From Excoecaria cochinchinensis (taxonomy: Eukaryota > Streptophyta > Magnoliopsida > Malpighiales > Euphorbiaceae), in NCBI GenBank assembly GCA_947683425.1, contig CANTUQ010000055.1:7074501-7138500 (forward strand): DNA of 64,000 nucleotides, given 5' to 3'. The notes below the pieces were generated by a model, which was given only the letters and a program-made list of their open reading frames with translations, was not told where the DNA came from and made no database searches. The position numbers and the translations under genes were made by a program. Below, in pieces: positions 11,369 through 23,400 of the stretch. Within the stretch, counting starts at the first letter, position 1; each line of letters opens with the position of its first letter.

Positions 11369-13308
11369 CATATGATTGTAGCGAAGGCCCAGTAAATGGT
11401 AATAGGTCAAGACTGGGCCAATTAAGGATGTGTGGAGTTTATGGTGTTGGATATCCCAACTAGTTTTGCAGTTTTGGTTGGCTGCCCCTGTTCTACGAGT
11501 TAGGTGGTGTCCCTTCAACGGTCCATTAAATGATTAAGTTTCCGTACGAGGGGTAAATTGTGACTATTAAGGCCATTCAAGAAAATGTTGTTGCTGCAAC
11601 AAGTATAGCTATTTTGCCATACATGGGCGCTTTCCTAATAATAAAGGAGTGAGTGGACCCTAAGGTAGCAACTATGATGTGTAAGATGAATTATGTGCCA
11701 GTTGTAGGGTTAGGAAGATGCAATTAGGGTATCATAAAGTTTGCAGATTTCAAGGGCCACAAGACCAAGAAGGGATTGGGATATGTTTCTAGGGAAGATG
11801 AAAACAAGATAAAGAACTCACGTGCACTTTTTGCAGCATACTTTTCTCCTGCTAGCTCAATAAAGCAGTATATAGGCACCCATAATCCCTTCTTATTGAA
11901 TGAGATACTAGTCTCAGGAGCAAAAATCTTTGGGTCGAAGAATTGGTAATGAATGTTGAGGAGCTAGATCTAACATCAATAGAGGAGATTATGACAGTAG
12001 AAGTTTTGGCAAAGGCTAAAGTTCAAATGCAAGTAATAGCTATTGTGAAGGAAGAGGCATGGGTTAACAAGGGGAAGAAGCCACTGAAGGAGTTGCTTCT
12101 TCCACCGACAACATAAGTAGCACTAGTTTTGCTTATACTATAATGCTTTTAATACTTTTTACATTGCTGATATGTATGAGGCTAACATCCTCTTTTGTTC
12201 CAAAATTAATGAAATGAGTAATGGTTTTGCTTATTTGTGTGATGTTTTGCTTGATAGCACCATGCATTTCGATAATAATTGTGCATCCATTTTTGACATT
12301 AATGCAACATCAACTACTCTTTTTAATATTGTCACAAATGAAAATGCTAACAACATATTGATTGCATCCACAGTGACTCCTGATGAGAGAGAAAAATTTG
12401 AGAGATTGCTCTAAATATTTAAATAGGTGTTCACTTGTAACTATAAAGACATTTTAGTGGTTGATAGGTTGATGGTTGAACGCACCATACCTATTTATGA
12501 AGATGCCAAGGTGGTAAAGAAAAAGCTCCGGTGAATCCGTCCAGAATGATCCAATCTCATCATAGATGAGGTTCGAATATAGAAAGATGTGGGTTTCATT
12601 GAGGAGGTAAAGTGTTACATGGTTGGCCAATGTTATCCCTATGGCTAAGAAGGATGGCAAGGTTAGAATGTGTCTTGACTCTACAGATTTGAATAGGGTA
12701 TTGCCCCAAGGATGATTTTCCTTTACCTCACATTGACCTACTTGTGAATAATGCTTCTTTAGCTGTAATTCTCAGTTTAGTGGATGATTATTATGGGTAC
12801 AACCAGATTCTCAATAGGATACTAAATAAACTTAAGACTGCATTCATAACTGAATGAGGGAATTCTTGCTACAAGGTGATGCCATTTGGACTTAAGAATG
12901 CAGGCGTGACTTACAAGATGATGACAACCAAGATTCTAAAAGATTTGATCCATAAGGAAGTGGAAGTTTATGTTAATTGCACGATTGTCAAATATCCTAC
13001 TCAAGAGTCCCACTTTGAGGCTCGAGAGAAGTTTTTCCAATAGATTGATAAATACAATCTTTGTCTCAACCTAAAAAGTGTATCTTTGGAGTTACCTAAA
13101 GAAAGCTCCTAGGGTATATGGTCAGTAGTAGAGGCATAGAGATTAACCCGAACAAGATCAAGACCATCGAGGACATGTCGACTCCTTGAACCAAGAAGGA
13201 AATTAGAGGGTTCTTAGGAATGATACAATACATTAGCCAATATACTATTTGAGTAAAAAGTTCCTCCCTTATGAGATGAAGTACACATAAATAAAGAAGA
13301 TCTATTTA
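11369..13308 (+). pseudogene. Old Tat pol remnant E, part 1 (protease to RT)
   Basis: Translated fragments follow element B's pol in order. Near 11415-11550 is a protease-region match (KTGPI, GVPSTLHQ-like). Near 11740-11800 there are weak matches to the G-patch-like segment. At 12200-12414 an open frame matches the pre-RT linker (FAYLCDV, FDIN, TPDEREKFER). From about 12715 come DFPLPHIDLLVN, a YGYNQILNRI segment and VMPFGLKNAG. The RT active site reads YVNC instead of YVDD near 12970, and several stops and frameshifts occur. The C-terminal RT region is deleted: near 13230 the match jumps from QYIS to YYLSKKFLP. The frame then runs into a solo LTR at 13314. This is the host sequence for elements A, the solo LTR and B. 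Confidence 0.8.
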
Positions 13309-14858
13309 GCTATTGTAACAACCTAAAAAGGGCCTAGTCGAAATTTGCATGTAAATCGAATAATTAAGGGTATTTTGGTAATTATGCATATGGGAATTTG
13401 AGTAATTGAGGACTGAATTGAAGATTTAATTAAAGTTCTAAGTGAAGAAATAAGTTTAGGGAGTAAAGTGCAAAGTCAAGTTTGTTGACTCTTTTGTCCA
13501 ATAGGACTTTGCCACCTAGGAGTGGGTAGATGGGAGCATTAATTGTGATGTGAGTGAAGGAGAGAGGGAAGCAAGAAAAGTAGACTTTCTGCTTCTTATT
13601 TATGTTTCACGTTTCCCTTTCCTCCTCCTTTTTTTTCCTTTCTTTTCTGCTCTCTTGTTTACCCTAACGTGAATCTTCAAGATTGAGTTGGATTTCTCTG
13701 AGTTTGAGCTGGGTTTTGAAGAGGTAAGTGCTTGGGTTTTGATTTGGGTCTCTTCTTCTTCTTCTACTTTGTTTTCTAGTTTGGAAGGGTTAATGTATGG
13801 TTTGATTTAAGTGTGTATTTTGGCTGGGTTTTGTGCAAGAATCGGAGGAAAGAAGGAAGAGCAAAGGAAAAGAGAAAGTGGGATCTTGAAGTGGACGGAT
13901 TGAAGCTTCTTTTGACAGGTTTGGGAGTTGATTCTTTTGCTATGTTAGTTGGAAGATTGTCTGCCCTAGTTCTCATTTTGGATTGAGTGTGTGTTTTGTG
14001 TCAATTTAAAATTCTGGAAATTTTAGTGATTTTCTTGAGTATATGCATGTGTTAGTGAGGTATTGAATTCGGGTTCAAATGCTAGTGTTATAATGATGAT
14101 TACATGTGTTCTTGATGTATATGAGCATGTGATGTGGATAAAGTTCTGGGTTTGAGCATGATTGTGTTAAATCCTAGTTATATCTTGTTCAGTGAATTAT
14201 TATTGTGGTAATTATGTTTATGAGCATGTCTTGGAGGCAATTGAGTGCTGAGGTAAGAATTATTGCATGTTTGAGTGATGTGGGAGTGAGTAGTTTTGAA
14301 AACAGAGCACTGAAGAGCAAAATTTTGGGAAGAAAGACGATTCTGTTGTGAGCGCGACTCTTGTCGAGATCACGATAGAAGCGGATTTCCTCAGTGTCTC
14401 GGATGCTTCGTGCGTATCATGAAGAGACAGCGTGCTCCGAGTCATGAAAGTTAGCACGACTCGGAGAGGGGTGGGGGGGATGCTTTGCTGTGCATGAATC
14501 GTGCACAATGAGCACGAGTCGTGCTCCTGTGCACGAGTCGTGCACAAGAGCATGAATCGTGCAATTTCCCCATTTCCTACAGTGCACCTGGCTTCTGTCG
14601 CGAGCTTGACTTTTTGTCGCGACAGTAAACCCCCTTCCCTGCCCTACTCTGCTTCTGAAAATATTTTCTTCCTGTCTTGCTTTGCATTTTTTCTCCTTAG
14701 TGCATGGTTTATGCTTGCTTATACCTCTTTTATATTATAATTAAAGTTTTGTATTAATAATTTTTGACATGATAGTGTTTCGATTTGTGTTCCCGGTAGT
14801 GTCAAGTGTTATGTTTTGAATGAGTAAGTTTGGCCTGAAGTGTCATAATAGTAGATAG

Positions 14859-14872
14859 ATAAGCATGCTTAT
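14859..14872. repeat. Perfect 14-bp palindrome in solo LTR
   Basis: ataagcatgcttat reads the same on both strands. Comparable palindromes sit at the matching place in the LTRs of C (26254-26265, 34031-34042), D (42507-42520, imperfect) and F (58750-58767, 62835-62852). Confidence 0.85.
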
Positions 14873-15256
14873 AAAGGGATAGTGAGTGCAGCTGCCAGTG
14901 TTTACCCCGCTTTGGATCTAGTGATTACGGTTGACCTCCGTTATGGTTTTAGTGAAAATGTTTTGAGACTTCGGTCTCCCGTGCTATCTTCGGGTATAAA
15001 ATATTTTTGAGGCTTCGGTCTCCAGTGTAGTGTTCCCGTATCCACCACCAGTGAAATTCAGGCTATGGTGTAGAGTCTTGTATTTATCTAACCGAAGTGT
15101 AAGGTATGCTGTTTGATATATATTTAGTGACCATGCATTGTGCATTTTTGGATTTCTGATATTTCAGTGAACTCGATAAGTGGATGTATATTTATATGTT
15201 TTCGCATGATAATACTTGTATATTGTTTAGTGTTCTTTTGTTTTTGTTCCTCCCCA

Positions 15257-15274
15257 CTAAGCGTTATCGCTTAG
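15257..15274 (+). other. Conserved LTR stem-loop CTAAGCG-TTAT-CGCTTAG
   Basis: A 7-bp perfect stem with a TTAT loop is preceded by cccca and followed by catggg, which could extend the stem. The same element recurs in the LTRs of C, D and F at 350-520 bp from the LTR 3' end. Function unknown. Confidence 0.85.
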
Positions 15275-15608
15275 CATGGGTTGTTTTCCTGTGTAAGTGG
15301 CAGGTTTTTGTTCAGTTCGAGTCATGCATCTACAGGTCTGCCATATAGGAGTAGAGTTTATTTTATTTTGTACTCCTCCTGTAATCTTTTTGTATATAAT
15401 TTTGGTTATGTAATTATGTAATTCTTTTTGGGTACAGTGATATATGTATTTGATGATGGCTATATATATAATATATTTTGATTATATGTTAAGATTATAA
15501 GATTTATTATTATTATAGTATGCTTCCGCTTATACGTATGTATGTATGTGCCGTGAGTGTCACGGTAGCGCTCCGGTATCCTTCCAATGGGGGTATCGGG
15601 GTGTTACA

Positions 15609-16304
15609 GCTATGATTTGGGCTTTAAGAAAACTTTGGCATTACTTCCAATCATACATAGTCTAGGTGGTCGCAAAATAGGATAAGCTACGGTACTTGCA
15701 TACCGCTCCTTTGCTCCTTGGTCAAATAGGCTAATGGTTATTGCTCCTAGAAGAATTTGATGTAAGGTATGTTACTAAGAAGACTATCAAAGGTATGGTA
15801 GTGGTAGAATTTTTGGCTTAGAACCCCATCGACAGTGATTAATTCGAGTATGTCTTTGTTCAAGGGTGGAAACTATACTTACACGATGCTTCAAACATGA
15901 GGGTGCTAATAAAAGGGTCATCCTTATCATACCTGCAAATAAGTTCACCCCATTAGCCAATAAATTGAACTTTAAAGCTACCGACAATGTCGTTGAGTAT
16001 GAGGCTTGTGTTTCTGGACTAAAGTCCCTCTTGGCTTTAGGCATCAAGATTGTAGAAGTTAACAGCAACTCTATGCTGATAGTCCACCAGGTCATAGAAA
16101 AGTTGGAAGTGAGGGAAGAGAAGCTCTTACCCTATGCTAAGCATTTACAAGTGCTTAGTTAGGGGTTTAAAACATGTACTTTCCACCACTTCTCTAAGAG
16201 GAGAATCAAATGGTGAATGCTTTGGCTACTCTGGTCTCCATGTGGGATAATCCAAAAGGACGAAAGATGAAGCCAATAGTCCTGGCCAACACCCACAAGC
16301 CCTG
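15609..16304 (+). pseudogene. Old Tat pol remnant E, part 2 (RNase H regions)
   Basis: The frame resumes directly after the solo LTR's target duplicate with IWALRKLWHYFQS, matching the end of the first RNase H in element B. It continues with a KKTIKG-like segment and then the second, archaeal-type RNase H typical of Tat elements (15866-16160: LNFKATDNVVEYEACVSGLK region). Stops such as tag at 15662 break it. It ends near NTHKPC at 16304, where B is inserted. The TSD of B (ccctg, 16300-16304) is its last sequence. Confidence 0.82.
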
Positions 16305-18617
16305 TGTGACGCGCGCCGGATCCCGAAGCGCCGCCCTTTCGGACCGCCCGCACGTGGGCGATCGGGGCATTTGCGGGTCCGTTGGCAGCTTGCGATAAAT
16401 CGCAAGTGCGTCTATGTTGAGCAACACGGAGGTTTCATGGAGTCGCCACCCAATAGAACATTGGGAAAGTTTCTCTCGCCTCGGAGAGCCTAAGACTGCG
16501 CTTTTTATCCATATTGAGCCATGAGGCCTAGGATTAGCGCTAAAGCCTCGTGACTCAAGAAGTATCTTGAAGGATAACCTCTAACCTCTTGAGCCCAAAG
16601 ACCAGAGCTGGGTCCGGGATTTCTCATCTATTTCTACCTCGATTAATTTATGATTGAATTTTAATTGTCATTAATTCGCTCTCTCTCCACACAATGCAAT
16701 TAATTTAAGGCGCATTTATTCATGTTAGGAAAACCATAAATTAGCAAGTAAAGCAATGAATTACAATAATACAAGGAGCGGAATACAACTCCCATTTAAA
16801 AAATGCAAACATACATGAAACCGGGGAATTTATTAATTATGAGGACTTTGGTCCCCGCATGCACAATTAAAGAAAATATTCTGGATGTGATGATTTTATT
16901 TGGGATGAAAATTAGGACATTGGTCCCATTTTATTATGAAAAATCTAAATTAATTTAGTAAGAAATATTTTTATGACCTTTATTTAGGTGCGCACAGGAA
17001 AACATTTTATTTAATGAATATATACAAGGCAATGTAAATAAAATGGGAATTAAAAATGTATAAAGAAAATACCAAACCCCGCAACTCCTTCTTCATGTGC
17101 ATGGATGCTCAATTGAAAGTAAAAACAATGATGTGCAACCAAAAATAAAACAAAAGAAATTCATGTTAGTGATTAGGCCAACGAAATAATACGACATAAA
17201 AAGATAATATGTACCATGAAAATATAATATTCATAAAATAATCATGATGTAATTTAACATGCATAGAATAGTTAAGATGCAATTTAACATGCATAGAATA
17301 ATTAAGATGCAATTTAACATGCATAAGATGAGAAAGTATCATGGCACATGCAACTTATTAATATTAGTAATTAACATACATGGAAGATTATTGACAATCA
17401 ATTTTATTATAGTTAAGACATGAATAAATGTGTAACATGAGAATAATTCCACTTGACATGCATAACTAGCATAAAATAATGATTATAACACTCATACATG
17501 CAAAAGAAAGCATAATAATAAACATGATATAGCATTAAGAAATTAAAGGTATTTACAACCTAAAACATGCATAATTACATGAACAAAGAATAATTTGGCA
17601 TAAAAAAAGATAATAGAATTTAAAAAAGCTTATTTGTTATATGAATAATTGAAGATGAAAAAAAATAAGAAGAAGAATATGGAGGCTAAGAGAATTTACA
17701 TGTTTGATATGTTAATTGGAAGCCAAAATAAATGAAATTAACAAGAGAATTAATGAGTAAAGCCAAGAATAATTACCCTCAAATTCAGTTTTGAAGAATT
17801 GAAGATAGAAGTGTTGAATTCCTTGTCTTCTCTTGTGAAAATCCTTAGAAAATAGCTTGAAAACTTGAAGAAAAGCTCTTGGAAACAAGTGTGTAAGATA
17901 GATTTTTTTCTCTCAACTCAAAGCTCCAAAATTCAGTTTTTTCTCTCCAAAATGTTCTTAGTTCGTCCTCCTTTTGTCCTGAATTTTTCTAGTGTTTTTA
18001 ACCATCAAAAACTACCCAAAAACCACCCAAAACCGTCCAAAAACCGTTAAAAAACGAGTGGGGGGCAAAAATGGGCGAAATGGGCGAAGTGGGGGCGAAA
18101 TCGGCGCCTCAACGCCGAAAATTCGCGTCAAACGTGCGCCTCGCGCACGTTTCCGCGCGGATGCGCGGAGTCTCCGCGCATGACGTGCGCGGAGTGAGCG
18201 ACGCCCAAGGCGTCGTGCGCGCAGAGCTACCGACGCCCAGGGCGTCGGCCGCGCAGAGCGCACGCTCCGCGCACGGACATTCGCGACGGCCCTTGGCCGT
18301 CGCCCTTCCGTCGCGAATCTTTTCCCCCATTTTCCATTTTTCCTACTTTCTTCATTTTTTCATCATTTATCACCTTTTTTTTTTTTTTTTTTTTTTTTAA
18401 TTTTTTATATAAAATACCCTCAACTTAAAACACACTTTTTCTTCTTCAAAATAATTTAAAAAAATATTTTTAAAATATTTTTAAAATACCCTTTTTACTC
18501 ACCGAAAAGACAAGGAAAATCACTTCTGAACTCCAATCTTTTTGCCTATAAGCCGGCATAGCTAAATTTCATCATCGGGTAATCCTGATCAAGGCTACTC
18601 GGGACCCGGTGTCTACA
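16305..18617 (-). repeat. 3' LTR of Tat element B
   Basis: The 2313-bp LTR runs from tgtgacgcgc to ggtgtctaca. It differs from the right copy by about nine substitutions seen by eye, a 10-bp indel in the hairpin island and a 6-bp difference in the poly-T run (18375-18398). The net length difference of 4 bp agrees with these two indels. The left two thirds are AT-rich without coding content. The right part holds the GC-rich hairpin island. Confidence 0.95.
18104..18316. repeat. GC-rich hairpin island in B's left LTR
   Basis: At least six short palindromes follow one another. A 10-bp stem (18130-18139 with 18143-18152) has a 3-base loop. tgcgcggag/ctccgcgca (about 18160-18179) has a one-base loop. 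CGACGCC-CAA-GGCGTCG and CGACGCC-CAG-GGCGTCG follow. Then comes GCGACGGCC-CTT-GGCCGTCGC, nested in a wider ttcgcgacgg/ccgtcgcgaa pairing. The surrounding LTR is AT-rich, so the island stands out sharply. Confidence 0.92.
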
Positions 18618-18632
18618 GTTGCCCCCAATTTT
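18618..18632 (-). other. Polypurine tract of element B
   Basis: On the minus strand the sequence AAAATTGGGGGCAAC directly precedes the TGTAGACACC start of the 3' LTR. A G-rich tract in this position is the expected plus-strand primer. Confidence 0.8.
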
Positions 18633-18773
18633 GAAGAGACTAGTGTATGGGTGCCTAGGTGAGCCAAAATTCAGGAAAAGGAAAGAAACGCGTACTTGGA
18701 GCGGCGATCTTCCTGCTTGATGGAGTTATGATGATTGTTGTTGCCATGTCATGGGCAAGTTGCCTTTTGGTTG

Positions 18774-19373
18774 TAGCTGGTAATACCGTAGGTGCGCTAA
18801 CCTCTTGTGGGTGGCGCCGCTATCGTGCTAAACATTGTGAGTTGGTAATGCCGTGGTCGTGCTAACCTCTTGTGGGTAGTGCCGCCATCGTGCTAACCGC
18901 TGTGAATTGGTAGTGCCGTGGTCGTGCTAACCTCTTGTGGGTAGTGCCGCCATCGTGCTAACCGCTGTGAATTGGTGGTGCCGTGGTCGTGCTAACCTCT
19001 TGTGGGTAGTGCCGCCATCGTGCTAACCGCTGTGAATTGGTAGTGTCGTGGTCGTGCTAACCTCTTGTGGGTAGTGCCGCCATCGTGCTAACCGCTGTGA
19101 ATTGGTAGTGCCGTGGTCGTGCTAACCTCTTGTGGGTAGTGCCGCCATCGTGCTAACCGCTGTGAATTGGTGGTGCCGTGGTCGTGCTAACCTCTTGTGG
19201 GTAATGCTGCCATCGTGCTAACTGCTGTGAATTGGTAGTGCCGTGGTCGTGCTAACCTCTTGTGGGTAATGCCGCCATCGTGCTAACCGCTGTGAATTGG
19301 TAGTGCCGTGGTCGTGCCAACCTCTTGTGGGTTGTGCCGCCATCGTGCTAACCGCTGTGAATTTTGGTAGTGT
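18774..19373. repeat. 65-bp minisatellite in the 3' region of Tat element B
   Basis: About nine tandem units have exact 65-bp spacing: the phrase aattgg recurs at 18905, 18970, 19035, 19100, 19165, 19230 and 19295. Each unit is a diverged dimer of half-units of about 31 and 34 bp, both built on tagtgccg...tcgtgctaacc. The first unit is the most diverged. Tandem repeats between pol and the 3' LTR are known from Tat-lineage elements such as Ogre and Retand. Confidence 0.97.
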
Positions 19374-20013
19374 GCTCCTTTAGATGTTTGGACTGGTGTC
19401 GTCACTCGGATTTTGTTGGTGTTCCCCGCCGATTTCTCCTGCAAGATTGTATGCATAGGAATATACAAGAAATCACGTGTGCATGTTATGGAATGCAAAT
19501 GCTTGCAAAAATGTATAGATCGCGCTCTAGGTGATCCATGGTTTGCTGAACTTATAGCTTGTCTGCTGTATCATGCCCCCTGAATCCTGAGGATCGTCGA
19601 CAAGCTTTCTGAAAGAGACGTCCGGTGTATATCCCTGCCCCCCCTGGTCAATGATCATTTACCCGGGATTCTGTTTCATGTTCTGTGTTGTGTGTTGTCT
19701 GACTGACAGAAGATCATCTTGAAATAATGCCGCCTTATCGCTCCAGGCATTGAATGTCATTGTTTTAAAGGTAGTGCGTCCCTTGTGGATTTTCGCACTA
19801 GCTTTTCTTTGCGGGAAATGCGTCCCTTATGGGATTTTCACACAACCCTTTGCCTAACTTTTGCCTGGAATGGACCCAACCCAATCCAGCGGCTTTTGTT
19901 TATTTTATTTTTTTTGTAAGGCAGACTGCCTGTTTCCAGGTTTTCACCCTGCCCTTTGGCCTAACTTTTGCTTAGAGAGCCAGTTACGGTTTTCATCTCT
20001 AACGGCCTTCTTT

Positions 20014-20053
<40 letters not shown>

Positions 20054-20486
20054 GTTATCACCAAAGCTTCTGTTAAAAGCAAATAGCACATATCCAATGA
20101 AGGAACTGAGCAATAATCATTAGATGAACGATTGGTATATTTCTTTTTAAGACAGAACTGAAAGATCAATGAAAATGTATTCTTTTATTCATTGCAAAAT
20201 TGTGTACATTTCTATATGATTTCATCATACATGATTTTCATTTGACAAGAATTCAAAAGCATATGACTACACCTAATCTCGGAGTGGGTTTTGTCAGCAT
20301 CAAACTCCTGTTATCAATCGGCCCTCTCGGGTTTTCTCGATTGAATATTTTCTCTTGGCCCTTAATTTTTGCCCAGGATGCCTTTTTTCGGTTTTCACCC
20401 TGACAGGGCGCCCAATTTTAGCAAGGCCGCCTTTTTTCGGTTTTCGACCCGCGGGGCATTTATTCTCTTCTTTTTATTTTTGGTCT
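19374..20486 (-). other. 3' untranslated region of element B
   Basis: No coding region is seen. The stretch includes repeated phrases of the type ttttgcctgg/ggttttcacc (around 19790-20000 and 20340-20450) and a pure poly-T run of about 33 bases (20018-20051). It lies between the pol stop codon and the minisatellite. Confidence 0.7.
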
Positions 20487-23400
20487 TTAGCCATGGAACC
20501 TTTTAAGTCTATCGACATTGACCGGGTCCTTGAACTCATTCCCATCGCTGTCTGCTAAAATCGCTGCTCCTTTTGTTAGCAACTTTTTCAAAATGAAAGG
20601 TCCTTCCCAGGTTGGTCTGAATTTTCCTCGTATGTCTGGAACTCCTGGCCTCATCATCTTAAAGACCAAGTCCCCCTCTTTCAACGGGTGCTTTCGTACT
20701 TTTTTGCCAAACGACCGAGCCAGCCTCTTTTGATAAACTTGGTTGTGGTAATAGGCTCGTAACCTGTTTTCATCCAACAGATTTAGCTGTGACAAACGTT
20801 GTTGTGCCCATTCTGCTTCAGGAATCTCAGCTTCCATGACTACTCTCAATGATTTCAGCTCAATTTCAACCGGCAGGACTGCTTCAGTTCCATATACCAG
20901 AGAGAATGGCGTTGCCCCTGTAGAGGTTCTGACTGTTGTTCTATATCCCCAAAGTGCGAAGGGTAGCTTTTCTGCCCAATCCTTGTAGTTCTGAACCATC
21001 TTGGCTAAAATTCTCTTCACATTCTTATTCGCCGCTTTAACTGCACCGTTTGCTTGAGGACGGTAAGGAGAAGACTTATGATGTTGGATCCCATACTTCT
21101 GGAGCATCTGTTTAGTCTCTGCTAGGAATTGTACCCCATTATCAGATACAATGTGATGTGGGAGACCATATCTGCATATCAAATTCCGCTCGATGAATTT
21201 AGCCATATCCCTTGCATCAACCTTCTTGAAAGACTCAGCTTCAACCCACTTAGTGAAGTAGTCAATGGCAACTATGATGAATCTGTGCCCATTAGAAGCC
21301 GTAGGATGGATTTCGCCTATGATGTCTATTCCCCATGCTGCAAATGGCCATGGAGATGTTAAGTTATGTAACTCTGAAACTGGCACATGCCTCAAATTCG
21401 CGTACTGTTGGCATAACTGGCATTGCTTCACAAATTTTGAACAATCTGTATCCATTGTGAGCCAATAAAACCCTTGGCGCATGATCTTCTTTGCTAAGGC
21501 TAAGCCATTCATGTGAGCTCCACAAACCCCGGCATGAACTTCTTCCATAACTCTTTTAGCTTCTTTCTCTGCCAGACATCTTAACTGGATACCATCAGCT
21601 TGCCTTTTGTATAAAGTGCCATTAACACTGATGAATTGAGTGGATAACTTCCTGATCATTCTTTGGTCCTTCTCAGTGGCTTCCTCTGGAAAGACTGATC
21701 TCTCTAAATAATTCTGAATGTCATAATACCATGGATTTCCATCAATGGCCTCAATGTCCATCACCTGTTCAGCTTCAAAGCAAGGTCTTTCCGAACTATA
21801 TATCAGCACGGGTTTCATCGCAACTCCTGTTGGGTTGTCCCACATAGACACTAAAGTTGCTAGAGCATCAGCTAACTGATTTTCGTCTCTGGGGATGAAG
21901 TGAAAAGTGCAAATCTCAAATCGGCTGCTCAACGCTCTCAAGTGCTTTACATAAGGCAACAGCCTTTCTTCCTTGACTAACCACTCTCCTTTAATTTGAT
22001 GAATTACCAAGGAGGAATCCCCAAATACTTCTGCGGTCTTTGCCCCCAGAGTAAGCAATGCTTCCAATCCAAAGATGCAAGCTTCGTATTCTGCTTCATT
22101 ATTGGTAGCCTTATACCTCAGCTTCTTAGCCAATGGTAACCTTTCACCATATGGGGTCGTAAGAATAACTCCTACGCCTGCCCCCTTATTATTGACTGCT
22201 CCATCAAAGAATAATTGCCACCCTTGTACTGCTATGGCCGTGACATCTTCATCTGGGAAGTTGTATTCAAACTGATCTCCCTCAATAGGATGCTCGGCTA
22301 AGAACTCCGCTACAGCTCTTCCCTTAATGGTTTTCCTGGTTATGTACTCAATGTCAAATTCCTGCAACAGCAGTAACCATCTTCCCATCTTCCCTAGTAA
22401 AGAGGGTGCTTCTTGGAGGTATCTAAGCGGATTATGTTTGGCCACCGTTTGTACCTTGAAGGAATGAAAGTAGTATCGCAACTTCTTAGAAGCCCAGATA
22501 ACTGCTAAACAAATCTTTTCTACCTCTACATATTTGGCTTCGTAAGGCAGAAATTTCTTGCTAAGATAGTAAACGGCAAACTCTATACCAAAATCATCTT
22601 CCTGAGACATCATAGCACCCACTGAGTTATCTTCCACAGCTAGGTACAGGATTAGTGGTTTGGCATGGCGTGGTGGTCTTAACACCGGAGGATTTAACAA
22701 ATACTCCTTTATGGTGTCAAAGGCCAATTGACAGTCATTGTTCCATATCACCGGCTGATTCTTCCTAAGAAGCTTGAAAATAGGCTCACATACTGAAGCT
22801 AGCTTGGCAATAAATCGGCTGATGTACTGAAGCTTTCCTAGGAAACTTCTGACGTCCTTCTCCTTCTGGGGCACTGGCATCTCTCTTATGGCTTTGACTT
22901 TATCGGGATCTACCTCGATTCCCCTCTGACTTACTACATGGCCTAACAACTTTCCTGATGTAACTCCAAAAATGCACTTCTTGGGATTGAGCCGCAGATC
23001 ATACTTGCTAATCCTTTGAAAGAACTTTTCTAATGCCTCAAAGTGACCTTCCCTGGTAGCCGACTTAATCATCATGTCATCGACGTACACCTCCACTTCT
23101 TTGTGGATTAAGTCATTGAGAACCTTGGTCGCCATCCTCTGATAGGTTGCTCCTGCATTCTTCAACCCAAAAGGCATAACCCGATAGGCATATGTCCCCC
23201 ACTCGGTGATAAAGGCTGTCTTGATCCGGTCCACTATCTTGTTAAGGATTTGATTGTACCCTGCGTACCCATCCACAAAGCTGTACATCATACAAGCAGC
23301 AGCACTATCTACTAGCACATCAATATGAGGCAGAGGGAAATCATCTTTAGGGCAAGCTTTGTTCAGGTCTCGATAGTCGACGCATACTCGAACCTTACCG

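Larger units (their letters stand above)
13314..15608 (+). repeat. Solo LTR of a chromovirus-type Ty3/gypsy element
   Basis: The 2295-bp sequence starts TGTAACAACC and ends GGGGTGTTACA. It is flanked by perfect 5-bp direct repeats gctat (13309-13313 and 15609-15613). It lacks any internal region, primer site or purine tract, so it is a solo LTR left by recombination between the two LTRs of a full element. Its ends, a CTAAGCG/CGCTTAG stem-loop (15257-15274), a palindrome (14859-14872) and a GC-rich island of short inverted repeats (about 14340-14640) match the LTR layout of elements C, D and F. It interrupts E exactly within the RNase H coding frame. Confidence 0.92.

Noticed and set aside
18012..18400. 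Arg/Ala-rich frames in B's LTR (also 40259-40730)
   Set aside because: They are artefacts of the GC-rich hairpin island; frames differ between the two LTR copies and contain no domain.
18774..19373. Regularly spaced repeats that could be mistaken for a CRISPR array
   Set aside because: Units are contiguous 65-bp tandem copies without unique spacers, inside a plant retrotransposon.
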